Shown here piece after piece: positions 35,229 to 48,500 of a stretch of DNA of 64,000 nt. The stretch is from Gymnogyps californianus (Eukaryota; Chordata; Aves; Accipitriformes; Cathartidae), in assembly GCF_018139145.2 (NCBI RefSeq), contig NC_059500.1, positions 56,075,580-56,139,579 of the forward strand, given 5' to 3'. Position numbers and translations under genes: made by a program. Positions within the stretch are counted from its first letter, which is position 1, and every line of letters starts with the position of its first letter. Under the pieces are notes generated by a model. It ran no database searches and was not told the origin of the DNA. It worked only from the letters and a program-made list of their open reading frames with translations.

Positions 35229-36832
35229 GGCAGGGGTAGCACTACATCGCTCATGCTGCGTTGCTTCCAAACCAGCTCCCTTTGCTCACAATGGCATTTC
35301 TCATTCCTGTTTTCCTTTCCCCTGGTTGTGCTGTCTGGATGCTGGGACAAGCATTTCTGCTTCATGTCTTCAGGTTTGCTTAGTGAACACATCTGCTGCT
35401 TTGCTTATACCTCTTACTTCTCCCTGTCCTCTCCTAGCACTATCTTCTGATGATAGAGATCTCATTTGTACATTTAATAATTTCTTTTATAAACTCTGCA
35501 GGTTTCATTCTTATACAAACTTCACATAAAGATGTAATGTGAAATAACTGATGGTGAGTTTGGGTAGCTGCTGCACGCATGGTGCTCATCTTAGGGGGAG
35601 GCTTCTTCTGGGGCCCTGTCACAGCACACTGGTTACACATGGTAACAAACTTTTCATGGAAACATTTCGGTTCAGTGCGGAAGACTGTTTCTGGAGCATC
35701 TCTAAAGTACCCTGACTACAAACTCTACCTGTGAGGCTAATATCCCTCTCCCTCCTCACCAAGCCTGCAGACCGGCTGCCACAAATGAGTCTGTGTAGCA
35801 ACAGTGCAGCAAAGCTTGGACCGATGATGGCACAGCTTGGTAATCTTTTCCGAAATGGCATAAACTCAAAGCCAACACTACCATGTACCCCTAAGGACCT
35901 TGGTCTTCTGGGGAGTGGGGTGGGTTGCTAGCACAATTGCTTTCCCTCTCTCTCTTCTTGATGACTTCTCTTCAAAATTAACAACTGCTTTATTCTGGAT
36001 GTTCAATAGGTGAGGCTGATATAGCAATCTTTTTTGCTCATGTTATGCTACCAGTCAATGTAACTGTCTACAAAAGAAACAGAAATGATAACTTCTCTCC
36101 CCTCCACCATGTGTTGCTTAAAGAAAGGGGATAAATGATCTGACTTCTTCTGGTGTGGATGTTGCTTCTGTTTTTGGTTCATGATCACCATGTCTGTAAG
36201 ACCAATACAAATCTTTTAGGTGATAAGGGCAAAAAAGTGGACCACTTCAAAGCCCTTGTTGCAGTTCATCTTGGCTCTGTAGAGGATTATATAACATGTA
36301 AGCAAGTTTCTTTGGATCCAAGATGAAGCTGTCTTTTACAAAAGCGTCTGTGTCTCAGGTCCTATTTAAATGTTGACATGTACTGATTTTCTTCACCCTC
36401 ATTGCTTCACTATTACTGCTTTGGCATAACCGATTTTTTGCACCGATGTATGTCAGGAAGTATTTTACTTAGTGGCATTAGTAATACTCATTTGTAATTG
36501 TATTCTAGAAACAGTAGGCATTTCCAGACATCTAGCAGGGACCACCTCTGATCTAGAAAAGCTGCCAGGTTAAGGGAAGAAAGTCAAGTCTATGACACCA
36601 GGCAAACAATGCCCTCACTCTGCAGATCATATATGCAGTGTTTGAGCTGGCACATTTCATGAACGTGTTCAGCCGTATAGAAATACCTGTGTGTGCTGAA
36701 CGACATATATCCATTGGCATAGGCACAGCAGCTAACACTACAAAAGTGTGCATTTTGAAGAGTCTTAAAATTCACAATCAAGGAGATCTTACTGAAGACT
36801 AATCCTGCATTTCAGTCCGGATTTAGTAAATA
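35229..36832. other. non-coding DNA, nothing recognised
   Basis: Unique sequence with no recognisable exon, RNA gene or mobile element. Confidence 0.5.
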
Positions 36833-36892
36833 AAGCACCAGTCTGGGAGAATTTTAGTAATGGTGAGTAGAATTCCTGCTCTACCCATAAAA
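36833..36892 (+). mobile_element. possible MIR-like SINE head fragment
   Basis: AGCACCAGTCTGGGAG and AATTCCTGCTCTACCC resemble the MIR phrases AGCACTGGGCTGGGAG and ATTCCTGGCTCTGCC in the right order, with an insertion between them. The match is short and diverged; chance similarity is possible. Confidence 0.3.
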
Positions 36893-39800
36893 ATGGGTGT
36901 ATTTCGGTGAGCTGTATATTAAACATTCCAGTTTATGGGATAAATATTAAAATATTGATCCCTTTGGCCCCACAAAGATCATGAAAAAAAGATGTTGCTG
37001 TCTGCTCCTGTAGATTGGCTTGGACAACGGTGCCAAATCAGAGAAAATATATGTGTCAGAAACATATGTATTACATATATTCATAAGAATTGATAGAATT
37101 TTTATATTCAATCTATGTGATATGTACTTAATAAACCATATATTTCATATCTGATATGGCATATTTAAGAAATGTGTTTAGGCATGTAAAAGTACCTGTG
37201 TAAGCTGGATGACACACACATCTATATAAACACATACATAGAGCTAGGTAGACAGATACGGTATGGCAGAATTACTTCAACAGCAAACTGTTACAGAAAT
37301 ATCCGATGCAGAATAAGAAACAAAGTAAAAATGTAAATGAGATATTTTAGGAAAATCGTGAGTGCCTTCTATTTCTGCCTTTGGAAGCTGAATGTTGCCT
37401 TGCTCTGGGTCTGTTTTTCCCAAAGGTTAGCAAAGTGCTAATTACAAAGTGTTAGGAGCAATCAATTTCCTAACAGAATTTATTTTGAAACAATTTCTAG
37501 TCTGAGCCTCCTATCCACTGTCTCCACAATTTACCCTTTTCAGTACTGTTCCTTCATGTTTTTTTGGAAACAGTCTTTTAAGAATTAGAAAAGCTTCAGC
37601 AAAAGAAACCCATTCAGAGAAAGCATATTTCTGAAGTACTAAAACAGAGTAACATTTCTATTCAAAGAAACACACAACTGAATCAATCAAAGGGGGATGA
37701 AAAACATGGTAAAAATAGCCTAAAAATAAAAAAGTTTTAAAAGAAACTTTCAGGGATTGCGCCCATCCTTATTCAGTTAGGCAGCAGATTTTGGTGACTG
37801 AAATAGGAACAAGAACAGGCCCAGTAAATCACATCACAATGGTGAATGAAGGAAATAGCTACGTCTACAGATCGTCGGTGACACATTTTTAGCCTGAAAT
37901 GAATTTTCTAGCCTGGAAAAGCTCTCCCACAAAATCTATAAGTTTTAAAAGTGACAACATTTTGCAAGCAAGCTAATAAACCTTTTAAAAAGGGTTTTTT
38001 TATTAGGCCATAGAATATAAAGTGAGGTTAATGAATCAGGGGCCAGCCTGATTTCATGAAGGATGTTACCTATGTCAGATGTCACCTGGGCCTCAGGGCT
38101 GTGATGTTCTGCAGCACTCGGAGGGGCACGTTGAATTCTACAGGGACAGCAAGCACACACTCAGTAAGAGGAAGGAAGAAACTGCAAGTCTTGAATCCTA
38201 ATCCTAATTAAAATACTGAAGGCTATAATCATGTTACCTATTATTGCTAACAGTGGTTACTGGAGGCAGTAGACGTGGCAATTCACATGTGATGTGGAAA
38301 ATGATGAGTACAAGAGAGGAAAACTCCCAGAGCATACATACAGTAACACAACAGAGAGAAGGCATGTACAAAGCAGATCATGCTATCCCAAGGTTAATAA
38401 ATGAAACTGTGGAAATGACTGAAGATATGGAGCAAGACCCTTTTAAGATACAAATGAATTAATTATTGAAGACACATGCTAAAAGAAGACAGGATAATAT
38501 CAAAAAGCTTTCAATTATTTACACTTTATTGCACTGAATCTATAAGCGATGTGTCATGCTTTGTCTCATACTGGGGCTGCGTAGAGAGAGCAACCACCGG
38601 AATAACACCACCAGCAATTTGTCTCCTATCAAATTTATGGTCATATAGATCCACTTCCTCATTTACAAGTGAGATTTCACACAGGAACGACTTACTGAAA
38701 AGTCACCTGCTGGGAAAATAGCTTCATGATCACTGGTCTGAGTGTGCATAGCCATAGCAGGCAGCTAAAAGGGTGTTATTCAGAAATATCCTTTATTATT
38801 AAAAGAAAAGAAGGTTTATGTAATCTTTGGCGTTGTGAAACATGGTACAATTTTTCTGGCTTTTTATTTTTAAGTAGTATTCTGATAGCTTGTTAAGCAT
38901 ACTTCATTCTATTGAATTGGGCTATGATTTCTTGGACTCTGACAAAATGTCTGATTTTTTTCCACTGATAGCTCTCGCACGTGCTCTCTCTCTCCCCCCC
39001 CACACGTTGAGGTAAATTCTACATAACTGCAGCGTGCCAGTGATGTTTGGCTTTGCACAGAGATGAGCATATCTCATTTGTGTTAAGGAGATTACACCCA
39101 CTTCAATCATCTGTATTTTACCAATATACTTATGCATAAGTTTAGAGGAGACCAGAGAGAATATTTTATCCATTATAGAGAAATCAGAGCCCAGATGTGA
39201 CATTTCAGTTTTTGCCTGGAGTCATGGTGCGTCTGTTGGCTATTTGCTGCTAGCAAGGTGGATGCTTGCCTGGGGGAAAACCTGCCTGAAAGTCAGCACC
39301 TGCAGGTATTCCTGCTCTGGTCCTTTGCTCCTTGCCAGGTCTCAGGCCCGGGCCCTTCCATCCACTGGGATTACATCAGGGATCATGTGGCTTCACTGTC
39401 CTCATGGAGGCAGTACTTCCCAAGTGTGTCCCTTGCACCTTGGTACACCTTTCTCCAGGAACCCCAGATGGGAGTGCTGGTTCTTTCCTTGATAAAACAA
39501 AAATTGAAGCTTCTAGTTGAAAGTCTAGCAACAAAAGTGAAATAAAATAATATGCTAGGAATATACTAGTAAATTACAATTCTAGCTTAAATTTAAAATG
39601 TGTTTAAGTTTCTTAATTAATGCTTGGCAATGGATGGGGGGGCTGGACGCTATGGCTGTGTGAGACACTACGCACTGTTGCTCTTTTATGAGTCCATCAG
39701 CAAGCTGCTCCCTGGCTTGACAAAATGATGCCTGTCATAGGAGCTAAAAAGATGTGGTTATCCATATAGATTGGTAAAGCCATGATTTCTGAGAGGTAAC

Positions 39801-40810
39801 CAGTATGGTATAGAGTCCACACCTGATACATAAATGACGCTGATGATAGACTGAGTAACAACTTCCTTTGCACTAGCATGTTGCATCTACTAACCTGAAA
39901 ATACTGTGAATTCAGGATGAAGGTTTTACAAAAATACTGAGTACCTATGTGGAACTCTCTTTTCAAGAAAGTGGCAAGTGCTACCATTTTTTTTTACCAT
40001 ACCAGAATCACAAAATTTGAAATGCACTTGCGTATTTCCCTTGAGTCATAAAAACGCCAGCCTAAACCTATTTTTTAAGGCCCCAAGATATTTTATTCTG
40101 TACTAAACGTGCACTTCATTCAAGCAAATGATCTCTTTCTTCCATGCAGTGGAGAACAGGGATTCAGCCTGCTGAGCTCACCACCTTTTGCGAGCAGCTC
40201 TTGGTTGTGCCCGCAGCGAGGCAAGCCCATGCTGCTGTCAGATGTCTCCCTATTTCCTGTAACAGGTGACAGTGGAAGCCCCTGAGCGCTGGCCGTGACT
40301 TGGGAGTATCCCTTCCTTATTGCTGCCCCAATTTTCTTTTCTTTCATGTTTTTCAGTGTTCTTTCCTTAGGAACAAATGGATTGCTTGAATGAACACTGA
40401 GTTTAGGGAATCTGTTGCAGCCTTCTCAAAAGGGCTGGAACCCTGACTTATAGAAGCATTGATAAGTCCTAATTCATCCTCAATGACCAAGGTACACTGG
40501 TCTTTTAGAAAGGAAGTTACAATCTAAATTTAGCTGAAGTCAACAGGAAAAATCATCTGAAGAATCTGCTTGAATGGTGCAAAATCATTTTCTGAACTGT
40601 GTGAAATCTTACTGACATGTCTGGGGGAAAAGAAACGACAGAGATGAGACTCTGAATGTGAAACGTTCATCCTGAATATTGCATTTCATTCAGAAAGTTG
40701 CAAACACATGAAGATGAGGGTTTCAAGTGAAAACACCTTTCTTTCTGCCCTGAAAACATTTCTAGTGGACTGATAAACTCAATACGTGCATGTATCTAGT
40801 GAATGTTTGC
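36893..40810. other. AT-rich non-coding DNA
   Basis: The stretch 37020-37165 is very AT-rich with repeated CATAT/ATATG words. A CT tract running into eight C residues lies at 38983-39001. No exon or mobile element is recognised. Confidence 0.5.
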
Positions 40811-40832
40811 ATATGTGTGTGCGCACACACAC
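40811..40832. repeat. alternating purine-pyrimidine tract with perfect palindrome
   Basis: Twenty-two bases alternate purine and pyrimidine, and 40814-40831 (TGTGTGTGCGCACACACA) is a perfect 18-base palindrome. Such tracts can adopt Z-DNA or extrude a cruciform under negative supercoiling. They also arise simply from TG/CA microsatellite evolution. Confidence 0.8.
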
Positions 40833-40892
40833 CACGCAAACACACACTCGCTCAAAGAATTACCCAACAGCATTTCATTTCTGACAGGTAAT

Positions 40893-41081
40893 ATCAGACT
40901 GGATACAGAGCAATTGTGACATGCTCACATCTGGCATGCGGGTCCAGGCAGCTGACATTATATCCATAGTCTGCTGGAATGAGGAATGAAGGAAGTCATT
41001 TTTTCTATCTTGATTAATTGCTTTTTGATGGGAAGGCTTTTCTCCAGTGGGGGTATGCGCACAGTCCATAACACCTAGCAC
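40893..41081 (-). pseudogene. relic resembling PIF/Harbinger transposase (DDE domain)
   Basis: Within a 105-codon minus-strand open frame (40875-41192), residues 38-100 resemble the catalytic domain of PIF/Harbinger transposases and their domesticated relative HARBI1. VLGVMDCAH matches the family block V(I/L)GxIDCTH that carries the first catalytic Asp. DRKNDFLHSSFQQTMD parallels NRKxxHSxNxQxxxD, and AAWTRMPDVSMS parallels VAxWPGSxHDS, where the second catalytic Asp is no longer present. Spacing is slightly shorter than in the family, implying small deletions. No upstream helix-turn-helix region, downstream Glu block or terminal inverted repeats are visible. It is therefore a dead fragment, either of an old DNA transposon or of a decayed HARBI1-like copy. 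Recognition is from memory of family motifs. Confidence 0.5.
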
Positions 41082-41192
41082 GAGTGCATGCCTGAAAAAT
41101 ACTATAAAATATTTTCTATCTTGCTGCCGGTGCTCAGGTCTTCCATAAACACAAACAGTGTGATTACATCGCATTTGAATACACCTGTACAT

Positions 41193-42064
41193 CAGTCAGG
41201 GCTGCTGTTTCAGCCAGGCAACCACGAAGGTCCGTCAGCAATGCACAGGAATTGCACAATTATCATAGGAATCTTCATGAGCTCTTGCTGAAGATAATGA
41301 AATACCATGATCTTTTCCTATTATGTGTACCATACTATCTGGAGAGATGCTGAGATTTTGCAAAGTTGTAAGCACGTCCGGTGCCAACACACGCATGAGA
41401 TAGCCTAGCTCAGTCTTTGAGAATGGCAGCCTCCTGCATCTTCAGCACCCCTGGGACTAAGCATTTCAAACAGCGTCTTCCAATCTCTCTCTATTCTCCT
41501 CCAAAGCTCCCAGTCTCTGTGACTGAAGTCATTCACCGGTTAGGGACCATTCACTACAGAAATCTATAAATACCTTTTCTGTACCAGATCTTTAAAAACA
41601 ATTGTAGGAGGTGTTTTTGCTTCGGCTGTGGATCATAATTCCCATGCCCTTGTAATTTGGACTCCCCTGAGCACTGCCTGGCTGAAGGATTTTGTTTTTT
41701 TAGAAGTCATGTCAATGTATGCTCCATGATGATTTGAAAATACAACAGAAAGATAGCTGTGAATGGTTTTATCTGTGATTCTTACAAGTCTTAGAGGACT
41801 GTGTACATTCCCACACTCCTAATCACTTCTGTAAAGGCAGTTTGTTCTCTTTGTCCTGTGTCTGGTGAACTTTGGGAAGAAAGTAGGTAACAGCAGCAGA
41901 AAACCTGCTCGTCAGCAAATACTGCTTACATGAAAATAACTCTTAATCCTGCTAAATATCTTCCTTTCTCTCAGATTTTTCCTGCTGTGCTTTCCAGTGG
42001 GCACTAAATGATGAAGGCATACCATGTACTGGGTAGCATGGCCAGTGCACCACGGGGAGTTATG
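41193..42064. other. non-coding DNA, nothing recognised
   Basis: This is upstream of the Harbinger-like relic on the minus strand. I looked for the N-terminal transposase region here and could not find it. No other feature is recognised. Confidence 0.5.
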
Positions 42065-42571
42065 ACCCTTCTCCATGGCCCCGGGTGAGGCTGCACCTGG
42101 GGTGCTGCACAGGGGGTTTAGCCCCCTGTTCAAGAGGGATGTGAGGAACCTGGTGAGGGTCCAGCAGAGACCGTCTGAGATTTCAGGTCCTAAGGCACAC
42201 AGAAAGCCTGAGGGAGCTAGGCTTGCTTGGTCTGCAAGGAGGAGTCTAAAGTACAGTCTAAGAGTTGTGTAAGGGGTGACTGCCAAGGTGGTGGGGCTGA
42301 GAGTGCCTGGGTAGCAGCAGCCGGTGAGATGAGGCCGCAGTGTTGCAGCTTGAGAGCTCAGACAGGGCAGCCTTCTTACTAGGAGGTGGTGCAGCACTGG
42401 CACAGGTGGCCCACAGAGGGGTCTCCATCCTTAGAGGCTTTAAAGGCTTGGCTAGGCAAAGCCCCAGCAACCTGTCAGAGAGCTGGAGAAAGTCCTGCCT
42501 CAAGTGGGAGGTTAGAGGCAAGATCTCCAGGGTGCCATCCTAGCCAACACTTCTGTGATTCTCTGATATTT
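42065..42571 (+). mobile_element. CR1 LINE 3' end, 5'-truncated and internally deleted
   Basis: GGTGAGGCTGCACCTGGGGT, then TTCAAGAGGGATGTGAGGA, then GTGAGGGTCCAGCAGAGACC, are the end of the CR1 reverse-transcriptase frame (family protein wording LEYCVQFW...FKKDVEVLERVQRRA). CTGAGGGAGCTAGGCTTG follows after a short divergent piece. The normal middle of the 3' region is missing or rearranged before GGCCCACAGAGGGGTCTCC, the untranslated region. The element ends with TTCTGTGATTCTCTGA, the diagnostic CR1 terminal octamer repeat. Long frames overlapping on the minus strand (for example 41912-42403) are antisense to this element and are not genes. Confidence 0.85.
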
Positions 42572-45508
42572 GAACCTATGAGCCATGCTACTGTGCTTCA
42601 GACCTTAAATGTACAAAATATTTCGCTTCCTTTTAGGTGGAATTTAAAAGTTAAATTCATACAGGTTTTCTTCTTGTTGCTCTACAGTTCTCAGTGCAGG
42701 AGGTGTACAGCAAACTGATCCTTCTGCCCCTCCCCAGGACTGTGTGCGTTCAAATAGATGTCCTTGACAGAGAGGCTTCCTGGGGGTGAGGTTTGCTGTT
42801 CATGCAAGGCTCACCCTCTCTCTGATCTGGCCAGCTCCTAGCTGTGGAGCTGGATTTTAACACTTCAAATGCAGCTGAAGACAAATCACGGATACAGCGT
42901 AGGTGCAATTTTTGCTTCAGAGCAATAACGTATCTGCAGCAGCTAGATGTCTCAGCAGCAGAATTCAAGGTTTTACTTTTGCTTTTTCAGACTGAGAGTT
43001 CATGCAGCTGTAAGACAAGGGCAACGGGCCTGAGTTTCTCAAGTAGGATTGAATCTTTTGTGTGTACTAGGGAAGATTTCCCCAAGAGAGCAAGGAAAGA
43101 GGATATTGTGAAACAGTGGAGAAGCATGTAGTAGGCTTTCTGTCTTGCTCTGACTTCGCAAAAACATATTTGCTCAAGTTTTCTGAGATGCAGAAATTAA
43201 TCTACAGGGAAAGTGGTGAACCAAGATCACACCGACCCACAGATGGAAGTACCTCAAATACGAGCACAGAAAGAGTATCTATATGTCTATTTATATCTAT
43301 TTATCTATCAGTTGTCTAACAGTGATACTTTCATAGCAACATCAGAATTACATCTGAAATCCGTCCAACTAATGCCTGCACCTTGACTGCTAAAAATCGC
43401 TCTCACTTCAATCAATCAGCTTTTGTAACTGCCACTGGCATGAACCACTTAATGAAGACAAGCCATGGTGGTTATCCGCATGTGAATCTCTCCATCCAGG
43501 CATTTGTCCATTTACTTTCATAATTTTTATGGCTTTTTTGTCATGGGAAAGTCCTCTGTGAAGACATGTTAGCTAAGCTTACAACAAGAGAGGAAAAAGC
43601 GAAAGTAATCCCCAATGGGCAATATTTCAGATCCTGCTGTAAAAAGGGATTAATTCAATTACATTAAATATATGGCATACAAGAATAGGGGTCAGGGTCA
43701 GTGACAGGAACAAAGTGACAGGAGCTAGTCCTTTGTTAGCATAGCAGTGGTGAGAGAGAGGAGAAAAACCTATCGCAAAGACTTAGGAAGTAAAAAGCAC
43801 CCCTTCAGACAAGTATTTGGGACTGACCTACCTTTAAGATTGTCACTGTGTAACCTTCTAAAGTAATTTATAATCACTTAAGAATCTTCCGTCTTACTTT
43901 TAGCTTCTATTTTTGGTGCTGCTTTTCAGTTACTTCCTAAACTGATGTGGTTGGTTGCTGCCCTTCTTGTTTGCCAGTGTTTACAGTCTATCTTTGTCAT
44001 AATTTTTTTCTTGATAATGGTTAATAAGTTTTTCAAATTAGATCAAAGTAACCTATTGACTTCCATCCTTTCCAGTAGGAGTAAATTCAAATCCAGTACT
44101 TTTTCTCTAGGACTTAACCTTAAAACCTACAAGTACATCACTATGGAAGGCAACAATAACCCATCATGATTAAATCTATTCACTTTTTCACACATAACAC
44201 GTGGACTTTTGCAACTCCACCTGCATTTAAGCACCTATCTATCATCAAAAACTTTAGCCAATTCTGCAGGAAATTCCAGAAGAAAGAAAAAAAATCCTTT
44301 TCCCATACTTTATCTCTGCTAATATAATCAGCCATTTCTCTTGCCTTTTTCATCGTTGTTATTAGCTCTGACACAAAGTGTTAGAAAATTCTAGACTGCT
44401 GCTTAGAACTCACACCTTTCTCAGAAAAATTGTCACATCACCTTTTGCAAGCTACCACATGTGGATTCACAGCATCAGGCTTTTGCTACAAAATTTACTG
44501 CAATATCCCATTGCAAAGTAAGAAGTGTCCCAGATGTGACCATAAGGACACCTCAGCTTTAACCTTGTTTTTACCCTAAGTTATTCTTTACCCATCACAC
44601 AATTTTCTCTCCAGCTTTTGATTACACTTCTTGTCCACAGCTACCTTCAGAGCAGAGGTTGGCGTACTTTTTTTGCAGGGATGTGATTGAAATGAGACAC
44701 CTGCAGTTTCTGCATGGTGTGTGCTCTTAAGATGGAATTTCAATATGTGCAAAAAATACTGTCTCGGTTGAGGGGTATGGAAAAAACTCCCTGTCTTTTT
44801 AAGTGGATGGCTATTTTAGCTCTGACTGCTGTCACTAAAAGAGTCCAGCAAATGTGTCTCTAAAAATATGGAGATTATTTTTCAGCTATAAATAGATGCT
44901 TTGAGAAATGAATACAAACCTCAGAGAGATTTTAGCGGTTGCAGACACATGTAATGGCTTGCCCTGTGGTAGATGTATGCCACCTTGCACTTAGAGCAAG
45001 GGGTAAGAATGTGCCACTGGGTGATGGATAACCACTGATGAGCCGCATGTTCAGCCCTTTGCTCAATATTGCTTGTCTGGGTATCTGGCCTGAGTCTTTT
45101 GAATAAAATACAGCTACAAGCTTCCAGTCAAAGATGGCATGAAGGTGGGGGCAAACTGAGATCCGTCATGTCAGCCCAGCTGGTGAGCTGGTGAGGGTTA
45201 ACTCCACCAGGCCAAGAGGGCTCAGGCCCATGGTCCACCCACCCTTGCAAAAACTACAGGAAGGTCTGGGAGATGCATAAGGGCAGTGCTTGTCCTCTGC
45301 CCTGTGACATCTCTTTTACAGCAGAGGTCAAATAAATCAACCAGTCACAACCTGAACTGTATCTGTCATCTTTGCCGTGGTTTAGAAACACACACAAATT
45401 TTCATAAGCATGCATCTGGCAACATAATGAGCAGTGTTATCTCTTGAGCATGACACAGTCCCCAAATAATGACAGCTTAGTATTTGTTAATTTCCTTTTT
45501 ATTTTTCT
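42572..45508. other. non-coding DNA, nothing recognised
   Basis: Unique, mostly AT-rich sequence apart from a degenerate tetranucleotide tract at 43276-43310. No exon or RNA gene is recognised. Confidence 0.5.
43276..43310. repeat. degenerate (TCTA/TTTA)n microsatellite
   Basis: TATCTATATGTCTATTTATA followed by TCTATTTATCTATCA is an interrupted tetranucleotide tract, decayed from a perfect TCTA-type array. Confidence 0.6.
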
Positions 45509-45530
45509 AACAACAACAACAACAACAAAA
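45509..45530. repeat. (AAC)n microsatellite
   Basis: Six consecutive AAC units followed by A residues. Confidence 0.9.
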
Positions 45531-48500
45531 CTGCCAAGGAACTAATAATGTTCATCATTACCAAAACTGAAATAACCAAAATCCAAAAAATGCCCATCGA
45601 AGTGGTCTGCTATTTTTACACAAAATGAAGATGTGCCAGAAACTCCTGAAACTGCATGAGGGACTTTGCTAAAACTTGTTGATTTATGTGGAAAGCACTG
45701 AAATGGCAGAGTCTTATAAATGCCTCAGATCGATACTGAGCTTGGCTTGCTGAAGCCCACAAAGGATGCTGGGGCTGGAAATCAGGAGCCGCTGACTTCC
45801 CTGTCTGTTGCTAAACTGCTGGCTCATGTCTTTCCATTAATATCGATAGTATTTTTAGAAATGCTCCATGTTACTCTTTTCACTGGCCCATTCAAATATA
45901 TTTGTTTTCTCTTGACCTATTGGCTGAACTGTAGTTACTGTTTTCACCTTTTACAGCAAAAGTGACCGACCTATGGAGATACTGCAGTATTCCTCGTGAT
46001 GTCTCCTGACTGTAAAGTAAGGGCAGGCTACCATAAAAAGAGCATCTGCTGTCCTTGCTTCTGTTTATCACTGTTTCTTAATCCTTAACTTTTACTAGGC
46101 CAATTAGTTTTCTGTGTCTTGTCTGGTGCAGTTTGTTGAGAGAGGATGTTTTGTGCTTATAAAGATTTTAATTAAAGGTTAACTCAAATATCAGGGTTTA
46201 ACAGCCTCTAGAACTCAATTTACAATATGCTGATCTGTCTGACCTGGCTAATCATGCTGTGGGCTAATTAGCACCATGATGGGCGCAGTGCTAGTGGGGG
46301 CATGATAGGAGAGACGGGAGCTGTGCCCCTGCATATGGAACCCATTTTGCTTGGCGATGCTGGGAGGAGCACAGCTCTTTCACATAGCTTTGCTTGGGGT
46401 AGAAACTAGCGTTGTGAAAGATCAGATGACAGCAAGCCTCATAGTTTAGCCTGATGCCTGTGGAAGATAGAGGTTTCTTCCCTGAATTGACTGGGAACTT
46501 TTTTCAGCAAAGCCTCCTCTTTCTTATGAACTTCTGATGGATTGTCAAAACTGAAAATTTTCATGTGGAAGGGGCAGTTGCCCTTAGTTTCTGGATTGAA
46601 GACACTACTGCTATGTCCACTTGGAAATGAGATCGTGACATTGTACTAGATCTGTGAAAGCATAAAAAACCAGGAGCAGTCCAGAAAACAAATTGAATTA
46701 CTAGGAAAGAGGATAGGAAGGGTATATTTGTGATGCTGTGGAAATCACTGGTGTGCCCACATGCTGGATGGTCTGTGCGATTCTGTTGCCGTGTCTCAAA
46801 GGGGATATGGCAGAAGTCAGAAAAGCCCAGCCACGGGTGGCGATGACCAGAGGCAAGGCACAGCCTCTGGCCAAGAAATGAGAGGGTTTTACCTTGGAGA
46901 GGAGCTGACAGGGTGAAGGTGAGAGGGCCCTGTAGACAATCGAGAGCCATGGGCGCATGAGGATAGGAACAACAGCTCAATGCCTTTTCCATCACATGCT
47001 GTGCTGCAGGGACACAGATCTTCATGCGACCTGTGACTGAGCTGGGGAACTCCTGGGTGCAGGATATGGCAGGTGCTAAAATCCCACAGTGATGGAAAAA
47101 GCACTGAGCTTTTCAAGCAAAAGCCACTGGGAGCTGCTAATTACAAACCTGGCTGCCCTGGCTGAGGAAGTCCTGGGCTGCCAGCTGCTGCTGGGGTAGC
47201 GTTCAGGGGCAGCTTCACGACACACTTGCTCTGCCCTGCCCCGAGCACTGGCTTTTGGCAGCAGCCAGTGATGGGACACAAGGTGAGATGAAGATTTGGT
47301 CTAACCTGGTACAGCACTTCCTATGCAATAACCTTTTGAAATTCCTTACCTGCTTTGTTTTGATGCTTCCTCAGCAGAAAGTGTAAGTTTTCCAGAGAGA
47401 AAGTTTTTGTTTCAAAGAACAAGGCAGTTTCAAAGGACAAAAATAAATAATAGCTGATTTCTGAATGAAATGTTTAGAAATTATTCTTTGCACATTTTTT
47501 CTCAGTATCAGGGAGATGCTTTGTAACCCAGCTGAGCAGGGCTGTGTGAGATGCTCAATCAGGCATGTTGGAGGTTTCTCAATTCCTAAACACTTATGTT
47601 TTAAAAGTCTATTAAAAACTGTTTGAACACTTCTTAGTAAGAAAGGTTCCTGCACAAAGCACTGTAGTTTGCTTCATGGGAAATGGAAATAAACAATTCT
47701 CCCTTTAAAGAGCTCTGCTTTTTCAATGCACTTACCTTTTTGTACATGCACAGTATCAGGAACTGCTACTAGCTGAACTGCCCCTCAGACACACAAATAT
47801 AAAACATACCAAGCATTAAACCAACAATTGTGTAAACTGGAGAATACAAGGTTTATATTCTTCTCAAAAAGGTGAACTTACAGGATCCCCAGGTAAGAAT
47901 TTTGCACTGGTTGGTTGTAAAAGGGAAAAGATACAAATCTGCCAAAATGGGAAATCCTGTGTTCCCTGTAGAATCAAAACTTTTTCTCAAACCCAGCATG
48001 CACAGAGGAGGTAAGGCTCTAACTGCTGTTACACTGAGGTGAAGAGAGTTTACTATAAAGAACATTAATGAAGCTATCAAGGGTGCAGCCTCATAAACCC
48101 ACATCAGGCTACCTTTGTGGCAATGGGCACAGCTAAGGATCTGACATGAAGTGCAGTTAGGGAAGCCTGTTGGAAGCAGGTGTGGATATCTATAAACTGT
48201 AAGTTACTAGATTCAGCTAAAACATGTCTCAAACTGATAAGAGAGGAGACAGAGACCAAATCACGTGCTCATCTCCTCATCAACATGTTGCCTACTGACC
48301 TTGTTCAAGGAGGCTGCTACAGAGTTATTTTCCTTTAGGAAGAATCCTGAGGGAGGGTCAGCAGGGTAAACAGCACCTGCCTCACCAAGGGGACAGGCAA
48401 AGCAATCCCTGTGGAGTACAGCTTGCAATTAAAAGCCTCTGTGACTGGTGAAGGGGAACAGAAATTGCAGTATAAACGGCCTCCTGTCATCCATCTATAG

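Noticed and set aside
41912..42521. Minus-strand open frames of 163 and 87 codons
   Set aside because: They run antisense to a recognisable CR1 fragment.
43180..43250. Possible antisense MIR fragment (AAGATCACACCGACCCACAG)
   Set aside because: Too short and diverged to separate from chance.
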